From assembly GCF_004135385.1 (NCBI RefSeq), contig NZ_CP035493.1:1798001-1862000 (forward strand): DNA of 64,000 nucleotides. The letters run 5' to 3'. The position numbers were made by a program, and so were the translations under genes. Within the stretch, counting starts at the first letter, position 1. Every line of letters begins with the position of its first letter. Source of the DNA: Xylanimonas protaetiae. Lineage in GTDB: Bacteria; Actinomycetota; Actinomycetes; Actinomycetales; Cellulomonadaceae. A model generated the notes under the pieces. It searched no databases. It worked only from the letters and a program-made list of their open reading frames with translations, and had not been told where the DNA came from. Positions 30,973-39,361 of this stretch are shown here, piece after piece.

Positions 30973-31049
30973 GGCGGGGTAGCTCAGCTGGTCAGAGCGC
31001 ACGACTCATAATCGTGAGGTCGCGGGTTCGAGCCCCGCCCTCGCTACCA
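30973..31049 (+). tRNA. tRNA-Met (CAT), elongator
   Basis: Acceptor GGCGGGG pairs with CCTCGCT (two G-U pairs). Anticodon stem ACGA/TCGT encloses CTCATAA, anticodon CAT. T arm GCGGG TTCGAGC CCCGC, discriminator A, and an encoded CCA. It precedes rpmG, the order typical of Actinobacteria. It lacks the 1-72 mismatch of initiator tRNA and is read as the elongator. Confidence 0.95.
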
Positions 31050-31152
31050 CTTCAGTTCCATGGGCCTCGTGGCCCGACGGCACGACCACCGGCGTCGTGG
31101 CCGACTCCGATTTGCACGTGGCGTCTTCCGGGGGCGCGAGAGGTGACTCACC

Positions 31153-31323
31153 ATGGCTGCCAAGAGCGCTGACGTCCGTCCGAAGATCACGCTCGCCTGC
31201 GTGGACTGCAAGGAGCGGAACTACATCACCAAGAAGAACCGCCGCAACAACCCGGACCGCCTGGAGCTGGCGAAGTTCTGCCCGCGTTGCGGCAAGCACA
31301 CGGCGCACCGCGAGACCCGCTGA
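31153..31323 (+). CDS. rpmG: 50S ribosomal protein L33
   Basis: 56 residues from ATG 31153: [20 protein letters not shown], ending TAHRETR. The CVDC and CPRCGKH pairs show this is the zinc-binding (C+) paralogue of L33. It directly follows tRNA-Met and precedes the HadA/HadB-like genes, as in other Actinobacteria. In organisms with both forms, the C+ form is zinc-dependent; no Zur box is seen upstream. Confidence 0.97.
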   Translation: MAAKSADVRPKITLACVDCKERNYITKKNRRNNPDRLELAKFCPRCGKHTAHRETR

Positions 31324-31350
31324 CCCAGCGGCGCACGCGCACAACAGAAC

Positions 31351-31809
31351 ATGACTGACACGCTGCCTGACACCGGCTTCGCCGGTCGCGAGTACCCCGC
31401 CACCGCCCCGTACCAGGTCGGCCGGGAGAAGCTCCGAGAGTTCGCGGCGGCCGTCGGTGCCCGGCACCCCGCCCACCTCGACCCCGAGGTGGCGCGGGGT
31501 CTCGGCTATCCGGACGTCGTCGCGCCGGCCACGTTCGCCGTCGTGGTCGCGCAGGCCGCCGAGGCGCAGTACGTCCAGGACCCGGCCGCCCGCATCGACT
31601 TCTCGCGCGTCGTCCACGCCGACGAGCGCTTCACGCACCACCGACCGATCGTCGCCGGCGACGAGCTCGTGACGGTGCTGCACGTGGACGCCGTCACCCA
31701 CCGTGCAGGCATCGCCATGGTGACCACCCGCTGCGAGATCCGCACCGTCGCGGGCGAGCCGGTCTCCACCGTGACCTCGACCCTCGCGGTCCGTGGGGAG
31801 GGCAAGTGA
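31351..31809 (+). CDS. MaoC/FAS1-type dehydratase subunit, HadA-like
   Basis: 152 residues, ATG 31351. Hot-dog fold features: YQVGREKLREFAAAVGARHP at the start, LGYPDVVAPATFAVVVAQA and ADERFTHHRPIVAGDELV. This is the non-catalytic-type N-terminal MaoC-like member, which pairs with the downstream hydratase. In mycobacteria HadA-HadB forms the (3R)-hydroxyacyl-ACP dehydratase of FAS-II. In a Micrococcales host without mycolates its substrate is unsure. GTGA-coupled to the next gene. Confidence 0.9.
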   Translation: MTDTLPDTGFAGREYPATAPYQVGREKLREFAAAVGARHPAHLDPEVARGLGYPDVVAPATFAVVVAQAAEAQYVQDPAARIDFSRVVHADERFTHHRPIVAGDELVTVLHVDAVTHRAGIAMVTTRCEIRTVAGEPVSTVTSTLAVRGEGK

Positions 31810-32243
31810 GCACCCCGTCGTTCGAGGACCTCGCCGTCGGCGACGTCGTCGCCACCGCGACCCTGCACTTCGACCGGCCGCGCCTGGTGCGCTACGCCGG
31901 GGCCAGCGGCGACTTCAACCGCATCCACTGGGACGAGGCGTTCGCCACGGGCGTCGGCCTCCCGGACGTCATCGTGCACGGCATGCTCACGATGGGCTCG
32001 GCCGTCGGCGTCGTCGAGGAGTGGGCCGGCGACCCGGGCCGCGTCGTCGACTACCAGACGCGCTTCACGCGCCCGATCCCGGTGCCGGCCGCCGACGTCG
32101 TCGCCGTCGAGGTCTCGGCCGCCGTCGGCGCGCTGGACGCCGAGGCGCGCACCGCGCGCATCGACCTGACGGTCATGCACGAGGGCGCCCGCGTGCTGGG
32201 CAAGGCCCAGGCGGTCGTCCGCCTCGAGAAGCACGGCCTCTAG
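31806..32243 (+). CDS. MaoC-family (R)-hydroxyacyl dehydratase, HadB-like
   Basis: 145 residues, GTG 31806. The hydratase-2 motif is intact: YAGASGDFNRIHWDEAFATG with the catalytic Asp and His, then DVIVHGMLTMG. It would form the active heterodimer with the preceding subunit. In mycobacterial clusters this position is followed by tRNA-Trp-secE; here about 9 kb of other genes intervene. Confidence 0.92.
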   Translation: MSTPSFEDLAVGDVVATATLHFDRPRLVRYAGASGDFNRIHWDEAFATGVGLPDVIVHGMLTMGSAVGVVEEWAGDPGRVVDYQTRFTRPIPVPAADVVAVEVSAAVGALDAEARTARIDLTVMHEGARVLGKAQAVVRLEKHGL

Positions 32244-32256
32244 GACACACCGACCC

Positions 32257-32295
32257 GGGGCCGGTGCCACGCGCTCACGCGCGCGGTGCCGGCCC
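32257..32295. terminator. Convergent terminator between hadB and the LacI gene
   Basis: GGGGCCGG at the left arm and CCGGCCCC at the right arm, enclosing a partly paired segment (TGCCACGCGC against GCGCGCGGTG). It overlaps the 3' end of the minus-strand LacI gene, so it could serve both directions. Confidence 0.55.
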
Positions 32296-33422
32296 CGTCG
32301 TCGTCCCCGGGACGAGGCTCACCGGCAGCGTCTGGACGGTGGGCTCGTCGCCGGCCAGCAGCCCGACGACGGCGCGGCCGAGCGCCGCGCCCTTCTCGCG
32401 CAGCGGCTGGCTGACGCTCGTGAGGACGTCGGGGACAGCCACGGCAGGTCCAGACCGTCGAAGCCCGCGATCGAGACGTCCTCGGGGACGCGCAGCCCCA
32501 GCTCGCGGGCCGCGATGACGGCGCCGGCCGCGAGCAGGTCGGAGTGGGCGAAGATCGCCGTCGGGCGCTCCGAGTCGGGCACCCACTGGCCGAGGATCTC
32601 CGTCGCGGCGTCACGCCCGTGCTCCACGAGCGAGGCGGGCGTCTCCCACGTGATGACGGGCTCGACGACGTCGCGCACGCCCGCGAGGCGGTTGCGGGCC
32701 GGGGTGCGGTCGGCGCGGGCGAGCCGCGTCTCGTCGACGGGCCCGGAGCGCTCGCCGCGCCCGAACGGCAGCGCGATCTCCGCGATGCGCGTGTGCCCGA
32801 GGTCGCGCAGGTGGCGGACCGCCTCGGCGGCCCCGGCCCGGTCGTCGATGCGCACGAGCGGGGCGCCGTCGATCGCGTGGCCCTCCCCGACGACGATGCG
32901 CACGCCGCGGCGCTGGAGCGCGGCGACGTTGGGGTCGTCGGTCACGACGCCCCACACGAGGACGGCGACGTCCATCGCCGCGGACTCGACGAGCGGGTCG
33001 ACGGGAGCGACGCGAGGGGCGTCGCCGGCGGGGATATCGGGTGCGTCGCCGTGCCCGGCGGCGTCGGTGCACGGGGCGTTCGCCGCGGGGCGGATCCCCG
33101 GCACGAGCAGCACGCCGAGCCGCTGCTCGCCGAGCACCTCCATGAGGCCGTCGAGCACCTTGACGGACACGGGGTCGCGGAACGCGCGCCCGGGGTTGTC
33201 GCCGATGACGACGCCGACGATGCCGGAGCGCCCCGAGCGCAGCTGGCGGCCCAGCGGGTTGGGGCCGGCGTAGCCGAGCTCGGCGGCGGCGGCGAGCACG
33301 CGGTCGCGCGTCTCGGGCGTGATGGGGCCGGCGCCGGAGAAGGCGAGCGAGGCCGTCGACACGGACACCCCGGCGCGCTCGGCGACCCTCGCGAGCGTGG
33401 GGCGGCCTGCGGGTCGGGCCAT
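32275..33422 (-). pseudogene. LacI-family transcriptional regulator, frameshifted near its C-terminus
   Basis: ATG 33422. N-terminal HTH (TLARVAERAGVSVSTASLAF) and periplasmic-binding-like core with GVVIGDNPGRAF, IVVGEGHAIDGAPLVRIDD and IAGFDGLDLPW. At residue ~329 the frame changes to [13 protein letters not shown], while the next frame reads LTSVSQPLREKGAALGRAVV and PVSLVPGTTT, which are the conserved LacI C-terminal motifs. One base missing from the G4 run at 32431-32434 (plus strand) explains it; a G5 run would give ...LPWLSPDVLTSVSQP and a 382-residue protein. As given, the product ends at 32319 with a wrong tail. Ligand unknown; no sugar operon is adjacent. Confidence 0.85.
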
Positions 33423-33640
33423 CGTGTCTCCTGTCGTCGTGGCGGCTCGTCGTGCGGCGCGTCCGGCTGCGTCCGGCTGCGGGCGGGGCTGTCGGCGGGG
33501 CTGCCGGCGGGGACGAGCGTGCCGCGAGCCTACCCGGGGCGTGCCGACCAGGCACGAAACGATTTGAGGTGGCCCACGACGTGGCGCGCGCCGTCGCAGC
33601 CCGCCGCCGGTGGGCGGGCGCGGGTGGCTACGCTGGGCGC

Positions 33641-34813
33641 GTGAGCATCTCCACCGCAGCACCGTCCCTGGCCGAGCTGACGACCCTGCGGGTGGGCGGC
33701 CCCGCGGACGCCTACGTCGAGGCGACCACCGAGGCCGAGCTCATCGACACGCTCCGTGCGGCCGACGACGCCGGGGCCCCGGTGCTCGTGGTCGGCAGCG
33801 GGTCCAACCTGCTCGTGGCCGACGAGGGGTTCGGCGGTGTCGTCGTGCGCGACGCGCGCTCAGGGTTCGCGCTGGACTCCGAGGACTCCTGTGGCGGGGC
33901 GAGCGTCACCGCCGTCGGCGGGCAGGACTGGGACGACCTCGTGGCGGCCGCCGTGGAGCACGGCTGGGTGGGCGTCGAGGCGCTGTCCGGCATCCCCGGC
34001 ACCGTGGGGGCCGCGCCCGTGCAGAACATCGGCGCGTACGGGCAGGAGGTGGCCGGGGCGCTGTCGACCGTCCGCACCTGGGACCGGCTGCGCGGCCGGG
34101 TGCGCACCTTCGCCGTCGGCGAGCTCGCGCTCGGCTACCGCGCGTCGCTGCTCAAGCAGTCGATGCGCGGCGCGCCCACGGCCGACGACCCGCAGGCGCC
34201 CTGGTACCCGACGCCGCGGTACGTCGTGCTCGACGTGACCTTCCAGATGCGGCTCGGCACGCACTCCGCCCCGGTCGGCTACGCCGAGCTCGCGAAGCGG
34301 CTCGGCGTCGAGGTGGGCGAGCGGGCCTCGTCGGCCGCGCTGCGCGAGGCCGTGCTCGAGCTGCGGGCCGGCAAGGGCATGCTCCAGGACGGCCGGTTCG
34401 GCTCCGCCCCGGGCGCCGACCACGACCGCTGGTCGGCCGGGTCCTTCTTCACCAACCCGATCGTGCACGTCGACCACGCCGACCTGCTGCCGCCCGACGC
34501 CCCGCGCTACCCCGTCCGCTCGGCGGTCCCGATGACGACGACGGGCCCCAGCCTCGGCGCGGTCGACCCCACCCTGGTCAAGACGTCGGCGGCGTGGCTC
34601 ATCGACCACGCCGGCTTCGGCAAGGGCTACGGCGTCGCCGGCCCGCACAGCGCCGCGACGCTGTCCACCAAGCACACGCTCGCCCTGACCAACCGCGGGG
34701 GAGCGAGCGCCGACGACGTCGTCGCCCTCGCCCGCACCGTCCGCGACGGCGTGCTGGACGCGTACGGGATCGCGCTCGAGCCCGAGCCGGTGCTGGTCGG
34801 CGTCTCGCTGTAG
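33641..34813 (+). CDS. murB: UDP-N-acetylmuramate dehydrogenase
   Basis: 390 residues from GTG 33641. FAD-binding motifs VLVVGSGSNLLVADEGFGG and GLSGIPGTVGAAPVQNIGAY are present, with LGYRASLLKQS, AGSFFTNPIV (active Ser), and a C-terminal domain ending EPVLVGVSL. It makes UDP-MurNAc for peptidoglycan. It is longer than the E. coli type I enzyme, which is usual in Actinobacteria. Ends five bases from the convergent L,D-transpeptidase. Confidence 0.95.
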   Translation: MSISTAAPSLAELTTLRVGGPADAYVEATTEAELIDTLRAADDAGAPVLVVGSGSNLLVADEGFGGVVVRDARSGFALDSEDSCGGASVTAVGGQDWDDLVAAAVEHGWVGVEALSGIPGTVGAAPVQNIGAYGQEVAGALSTVRTWDRLRGRVRTFAVGELALGYRASLLKQSMRGAPTADDPQAPWYPTPRYVVLDVTFQMRLGTHSAPVGYAELAKRLGVEVGERASSAALREAVLELRAGKGMLQDGRFGSAPGADHDRWSAGSFFTNPIVHVDHADLLPPDAPRYPVRSAVPMTTTGPSLGAVDPTLVKTSAAWLIDHAGFGKGYGVAGPHSAATLSTKHTLALTNRGGASADDVVALARTVRDGVLDAYGIALEPEPVLVGVSL

Positions 34814-34817
34814 CGGC

Positions 34818-35786
34818 TCAGTAGACGAGCACGGGCGTGCCGATCGGCATGCCCCACGTGTCCCAGAGCCAGTTCATGGCGCCGTTGCTCACGCGCACGC
34901 AGCCGTGCGACGCGGGGTAGGGCGGGATCGACCCCGAGCCGTGCACGGCGATCGCGCCGTTGAAGTACTTGGGCCGCCACATGTCGCCGAGCTCCAGGGT
35001 GGAGGCGTGCATGCCGTTCTCCTGCGACGTCACCTTGAACGTGCCGCGGTTCGTCACGGCCCGGTAGCTGCGGCCCTTCGCCTCGAACGTCTTCCCGTTG
35101 CCGGACGAGGCGTTGATGATGCGCACCACGTGCCCGTCCTCGACGGCGAGCAGGATCTGCCGGTCGATGTCGATCTCCACGACCTTGCCCGACGACGAGC
35201 GCGCCTGCGACCGGAACCCCTCGTCCAGCAGCTGCTGCGTCTTCGGCCCGACGACGCCGTCGCGGCGCAGGCCCGCCGCCTTCTGGAACGCCCACACGGC
35301 CTGCTGGGTGCCGGAGCCGTAGTCGCCGTCGGCCTTGACGAAGCCGTAGCCGAGCTCCTGGAGCCGCTGCTGGAGGGCGAGCACCTCGGGGCCCGACGAC
35401 CCGCGCTGCGGGTACGACGGGGCGGGCGGATCGGTAGGGGTCGGGGTGGGCGTGGGCTCGGCCGGGGGTGCCTCGGTGGCGGGTGCCTCGGCCGGGGGTG
35501 CGGACGCGTCGGCGGGAGGCGGAGAGGCCTCCGGCGGCGCGGACGCCTCGGCCGGCGTGGTCGCGGACGCTCTCGGCGTCGGGTCCGACGGCGTGGGCGC
35601 CGGGCTGGGGGTGGCGCTCGGCGTCGCGGACGCGGGCGCGCTCGGACCGGCCTCCGGCTGCTCCGCGGCCTGTCCCGGCCACGCGCACGCCGCGAGGGCC
35701 AGGGCGAGCAGCGGCGCGAGCGCCTTGCCCCGCCGGGCGCGACGCGACGCCCCGGCGCCCTTGCTGTGCTTCTCCCGGTCCGTCAT
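34818..35786 (-). CDS. L,D-transpeptidase lipoprotein with peptidoglycan-binding domain
   Basis: 322 residues from ATG 35786 (GAGGAGG Shine-Dalgarno; an in-frame ATG at 35822 is less likely). Signal peptide with a lipobox LALALAAC. A Pro/Ala/Thr/Glu-rich linker spans about 35-125, then a PG_binding_1 domain (EVLALQQRLQELGYG) and a YkuD catalytic domain with HGSGSIPPYPASHGCVRV containing the active Cys. It would form 3-3 cross-links or attach proteins to peptidoglycan at the outer face of the membrane. Confidence 0.92.
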   Translation of the reverse strand: MTDREKHSKGAGASRRARRGKALAPLLALALAACAWPGQAAEQPEAGPSAPASATPSATPSPAPTPSDPTPRASATTPAEASAPPEASPPPADASAPPAEAPATEAPPAEPTPTPTPTDPPAPSYPQRGSSGPEVLALQQRLQELGYGFVKADGDYGSGTQQAVWAFQKAAGLRRDGVVGPKTQQLLDEGFRSQARSSSGKVVEIDIDRQILLAVEDGHVVRIINASSGNGKTFEAKGRSYRAVTNRGTFKVTSQENGMHASTLELGDMWRPKYFNGAIAVHGSGSIPPYPASHGCVRVSNGAMNWLWDTWGMPIGTPVLVY

Positions 35787-35991
35787 GCCCGTCGCCCTCC
35801 TCGTTCCGGTGCGACCGCGCACACCGGGCGTTCAGCCTGCCCGACTCGCCGCGCCGTCGCAGTGCGTGGCACGCATCGTCACGCAGTCGTGATCTCCACC
35901 GTCCCACGTCGTCCGTGCGTGGGTGCTCGGTACCTAGAACGTCCCAGGGGGCGGAAACGTTGTCCGGTGCTGGGCGTCGCCCCGGCCCCGG

Positions 35992-36204
35992 CTACCGACC
36001 GTCGGCCGGGGGCTTGTGGCCGATGCCGGCCGGCTCGGGGGCGGATGCCTCCGAGGCCCTCGGGGCTCCGGACGGACGGTCGTGCGAGTCCCCGCGCCCC
36101 AGGGCCACCCCGACCACGAGCGCCAGCGACACGACGCCGCACAGGAACGCGACGACGAGCCACACGACGTCGACCGTGGGCCAACGTCGCTCGCCATGCC
36201 TCAT
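35992..36204 (-). CDS. Small membrane protein coupled to adenosine deaminase
   Basis: 70 residues, MRHGERRWPTVDVVWLVVAF. One transmembrane helix (VVWLVVAFLCGVVSLALVVG) and a soluble Pro/Ser-rich tail. ATG 36204 overlaps the deaminase stop as ATGA, so it is the second gene of that operon. No family recognised. The 205 bases up to the transpeptidase start show no gene. Confidence 0.6.
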   Translation of the reverse strand: MRHGERRWPTVDVVWLVVAFLCGVVSLALVVGVALGRGDSHDRPSGAPRASEASAPEPAGIGHKPPADGR

Positions 36205-37223
36205 GCCGGCGCATCCAACCAGGTGTCCACCCCGGCGAGCATCCGCGTCTTGCTGGCTGCCGACGCGCGCGACGCCCGGATCGAGCCGCGCGCCAGGTCG
36301 GCGAGCCCGGCGTCGTCGAACCCGTGCACCGTGCGCGCCGCCTCGTACTGGTCCACGAGCCGCGACCCGAACAGCAGCGGGTCGTCCGCCCCGAGCGCCA
36401 CCGTCGCCCCGGCGTCCACGAGCGTGCGCAGGGGCACCGCCGCGGCGTCCGCGTACACGCCCAGGCCCACGTTCGACGCCGGGCACACCTCCAGCGCGAT
36501 GCCGCGCGCGACGACGTCGGCGAGCACCGCCGGGTCCTCGCTCGCCCGGACGCCGTGGCCCAGCCGGTCGGGGCGCAGCTCGTCGACGAGCACGCTCACG
36601 TGGTCCGCGCCGAGCAGCTCGCCGCCGTGCGGGACGGCCGCCAGCCCGGCGTCGCGCGCGATGCGGAACGCGGGCGCGAAGGCGTCCGTGCGCCCCGACC
36701 GCTCGTCGTTGCTCAGCCCGAACCCGACCACCTCGCCCGGCCCCTCTCCCGCGTACCGGGCAGCCAGGCGCGCCAGCGTCCGCGCGTCCAGCGGGTGCCG
36801 GATCCGCGACGCCGCGACGACGACGGCCACCTCCAGGCTGTGCTCGGCGCTCGCGGCCTTCGCGGCGTCGAGCACGATCTCGACGGCCGGTGTGATGCCC
36901 CCGACGAACGGCGCGTACGACGTCGGGTCCACCTGGAGCTCGAGCCGCACCGACCCCTCGGCGGCGTCGGCCGCGGCGGCCTCGTCGACGATGCGGCGCA
37001 TGTCGGCCTCGGACCGCACGCAGGCGCGCGCGGCGTCGTACAGCCGCTGGAACCGGAACCAGCCGCGCTGCGTGGCGGGCACGCGCAGCGGGTCGCCGTC
37101 GAGCAGCGCGGCAGGCACCCGGATCCCGCGCGCGGCGGCCAGGTCGCGCAGGGAAGGCACGCTCAGCGACCCGGTGAAGTGCAGGTGCAGGTGCGCCTTG
37201 GGCAGCCGGGCAAGGTCACGCAT
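36201..37223 (-). CDS. add: Adenosine deaminase
   Basis: 340 residues from ATG 37223. Signature KAHLHLHFTGSLSV (metal ligands HxH and substrate contact), HGGELLGADHV, RLGHGVRA and the C-terminal VALGADDPLLFGSRL (GxDDP with metal ligand Asp). It deaminates adenosine to inosine. The short length and fold are typical; use of other aminopurines (aminofutalosine) cannot be excluded. Upstream lies a nested inverted repeat at 37249-37322. Confidence 0.9.
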   Translation of the reverse strand: MRDLARLPKAHLHLHFTGSLSVPSLRDLAAARGIRVPAALLDGDPLRVPATQRGWFRFQRLYDAARACVRSEADMRRIVDEAAAADAAEGSVRLELQVDPTSYAPFVGGITPAVEIVLDAAKAASAEHSLEVAVVVAASRIRHPLDARTLARLAARYAGEGPGEVVGFGLSNDERSGRTDAFAPAFRIARDAGLAAVPHGGELLGADHVSVLVDELRPDRLGHGVRASEDPAVLADVVARGIALEVCPASNVGLGVYADAAAVPLRTLVDAGATVALGADDPLLFGSRLVDQYEAARTVHGFDDAGLADLARGSIRASRASAASKTRMLAGVDTWLDAPA

Positions 37224-37248
37224 CGCCCGAGTCTCGCACCCTGCCACC

Positions 37249-37322
37249 CGATCGGAACGTGCCGTCGCGATCGGAGCGTGCGGTCCGCCGCACGCTCCGA
37301 TCCGAGACACACGTTCCGATCG
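37249..37322. repeat. Nested inverted repeat of CGATCGGANCGTG
   Basis: Four copies of one motif form two nested inverted pairs: outer CGATCGGAACGTG (37249-37261) with CACGTTCCGATCG (37310-37322), inner CGATCGGAGCGTGC (37268-37281) with GCACGCTCCGATC (37290-37302). It lies between the stop of the response regulator gene and the start of the deaminase, both on the minus strand. It could be a terminator of the first or an operator of the second. Confidence 0.6.
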
Positions 37323-37337
37323 CCCGTGCCGAGCCGG

Positions 37338-37958
37338 TCACGCCAGCCAGCCCCGGCGCCGCGCCTCCGTCACCGCCCCCGTGCGGTCGTCGGCGCCGAG
37401 CTTCGCGAACGCCCGCAGCAGGTGCGTCTTGACCGTCGCCTCCGCGATGAACAGCCGGCGGCCCACCTCCGCGTTCGAGCAGCCCTCCGCGACCAGCCCG
37501 AGCACCTCCGCCTCGCGCGGCGTCAGCCGCTCGGCCGACGTGCGCACCGACCCCACGAGCCGCGTCGCGACCGTCGGCGCCAGCACCGTCTGCCCCTGCG
37601 CCGCCGCGCGGATCCCGCGCACCAGCGCGTCCCGCGGCGTGTCCTTGAGCAGGTACCCGGTCGCCCCGGCCTCGACCGCACGCAGGATGTCCGCGTCCGT
37701 GTCGTAGGTGGTCAGCACGAGCACGCGCGGCCCCGTCCCGGCGATCGCCGTCGTCGCGCCGACGCCGTCGAGCCCCGGCATGCGCAGGTCCATGAGCACG
37801 ACGTCGGGGGCCAGCGCCGCGGCCAGCCGCACGGCCTCGTGACCGTCGCCGGCCTCGCCCACCACCTCGAGGTCCGGCTCGACCGCGAGCATGCCCACCA
37901 GGCCCGAGCGCACCACCGGGTGGTCGTCCACCACGAGCACCCGCACGACGCCGCTCAC
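37338..37958 (-). CDS. NarL/FixJ-family response regulator
   Basis: 206 residues, GTG 37958 in GTGA overlap with the kinase. Receiver domain with DDHPVV, phospho-acceptor in DVVLMDLRMPGLDG, conserved Thr and Lys (VLVLTTYDT, YLLKDTPRDAL). LuxR-type HTH LTPREAEVLGLVAEGCSNAE followed by VKTHLLRAFAKLG. It likely controls the adjacent ABC-2 transporter, with the kinase as its partner. Confidence 0.93.
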   Translation of the reverse strand: MSGVVRVLVVDDHPVVRSGLVGMLAVEPDLEVVGEAGDGHEAVRLAAALAPDVVLMDLRMPGLDGVGATTAIAGTGPRVLVLTTYDTDADILRAVEAGATGYLLKDTPRDALVRGIRAAAQGQTVLAPTVATRLVGSVRTSAERLTPREAEVLGLVAEGCSNAEVGRRLFIAEATVKTHLLRAFAKLGADDRTGAVTEARRRGWLA

Positions 37959-39361
37959 GGCGCGCCCCGCCCGGGCACCCGGCCCGCGGCCTGTGCCGGG
38001 GACGCGTCCGCCTCGCGCGCCGGAGACGCACCGAGGCCCCGCGCCGGCAGCAGCACGGTGAGCACCGTCCCGCCGTCGCCGCCGGACGTGACGGCGAGCG
38101 TGCCGCCGACGGCGACGACCCGGTCGCGCATGCCGCGCAGCCCGTACCCCTCGGGGGCGCCGGGCGGGATGCCGGCGCCGTCGTCGACCACCTCGAGCCG
38201 CACACGCTCGGCGCCGCCGCCGTCGAGCGTCAGCCACACCGCCGACGCCCCCGCGTGCCGGCGCACGTTGGTCAGCGCCTCCTGCGCGGCCCGCAGCAGC
38301 ACCACCTCGTCACCCGCCGCGAGGGGTCCGACGTCGCCGGCCTCGACCACCGCGCGCAGGCCCGTCTCCGCCGCCCAGCGCTCCGCAAGCCGCCGCAGCG
38401 CGTCGACCAGCGACGCGCCCTGGAGCGGGACCGGCGCGAACGCCGCCACCAGGGCGCGCGCCTCCGCGAGGTTGTCGCGCGCCGTCGTCTCCATCGTGGC
38501 CAGGCGCTCGCGGACGACGTCGTCGGCGCCGCGGTCCAGCGCGACGGACGCGACCTGGGCCTGCGTGACCACGCTCATGAACCCCTGCGCGAGCGTGTCG
38601 TGGATCTCGCGCGCGAGCCGCTCCCGCTCGGCCGCGACGCCCGCGGCGTGCTGGGTCGCCGCGAGCTCCGCCTGCGCGGCCCGCAGCGTGTCCACGAGCG
38701 CCGCGTACTCCGCGGACTGCCGCATCGTGCGTGCCACCCAGAGCCCCAGCCCGACGGCGAACGCGAGCGTCACCAGGAACTGTGGCGCCAGGTCGGTCAG
38801 CGTGGGAGCCGTCCAGCCCTGCGACCCCCAGATGGCCAGGAACGTGCCGACCGTGAGCACCACGACGACGGCGACGCCCTCGCGTCGTCGCTCGCTGAGC
38901 ATCCACGCGTGCGCGAAGGCGACGAACAGCAGCAGCGACGCCAGCTCGCCCTGGGCCGTCGCGACGGTCAGCCCGACGACCAGGACCGCCAGGTACGCCC
39001 ACCGGGCCGCGGGGTCGCGCCGGCGCGCCGCCCGGGCGCCGAGCAGCGCGTACGCCACGGCGATCGCCGCGACGCAGACGAGCTGCACCGTCAGGGCCCG
39101 CCCCCACGATCCGTCGAACACGAGCGACAGCGCGACGAGCCCGAGGCTCACGTAGAACGCGACGTCCCACCACACGACGAGCCGGTCCCAGTCGGTCAGC
39201 GGACCGCCCGGCACCGACCCGTCCGCCCAGAGGGGCGGCTCCGCTGCGCCTCCGGGATCAGCCGTGCCCGTTGCGGCTGAGCCCTGCGGCTCCGCTGCGG
39301 GCGAGTGCCTCGTGCCTCGGCCCTCACCCTCCGCTGCGCCTCCGGGATCAGCCGTCGTCAC
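37955..39361 (-). CDS. NarL-type sensor histidine kinase
   Basis: 468 residues. An N-terminal low-complexity segment (residues 1-45) contains a duplicated TADPGGAAE. Several transmembrane helices follow (~60-195). HisKA_3 dimerisation helix with ERERLAREIHDTLAQGF (phospho-His), and HATPase_c motifs NVRRHA (N box), DDGAGIPPGAPEGYGLRGM (G1/G2). The start ATG 39361 overlaps the permease stop. The N-terminus is uncertain because of the duplicated region. Membrane sensing is inferred; the ligand is unknown. Confidence 0.92.
   Translation of the reverse strand: MTTADPGGAAEGEGRGTRHSPAAEPQGSAATGTADPGGAAEPPLWADGSVPGGPLTDWDRLVVWWDVAFYVSLGLVALSLVFDGSWGRALTVQLVCVAAIAVAYALLGARAARRRDPAARWAYLAVLVVGLTVATAQGELASLLLFVAFAHAWMLSERRREGVAVVVVLTVGTFLAIWGSQGWTAPTLTDLAPQFLVTLAFAVGLGLWVARTMRQSAEYAALVDTLRAAQAELAATQHAAGVAAERERLAREIHDTLAQGFMSVVTQAQVASVALDRGADDVVRERLATMETTARDNLAEARALVAAFAPVPLQGASLVDALRRLAERWAAETGLRAVVEAGDVGPLAAGDEVVLLRAAQEALTNVRRHAGASAVWLTLDGGGAERVRLEVVDDGAGIPPGAPEGYGLRGMRDRVVAVGGTLAVTSGGDGGTVLTVLLPARGLGASPAREADASPAQAAGRVPGRGAP
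39239..39355. repeat. Direct repeat of 27 bp, 90 bp apart, at the kinase N-terminus
   Basis: Copies at 39239-39265 and 39329-39355 are identical for 27 bases. The spacing is 30 codons, so it duplicates TADPGGAAE-encoding sequence in frame. It may result from a duplication that extended a previously shorter N-terminus. Confidence 0.75.

Noticed and set aside
30973-31049. Initiator tRNA-fMet
   Set aside because: Positions 1 and 72 can pair as G-U and the anticodon stem lacks the three G-C pairs expected for an initiator; it is the elongator.
34905-39155. 1416-codon open frame on the plus strand
   Set aside because: It is the antisense of the transpeptidase, deaminase, response regulator and kinase genes; the product is Arg-rich without any domain, an effect of high GC.
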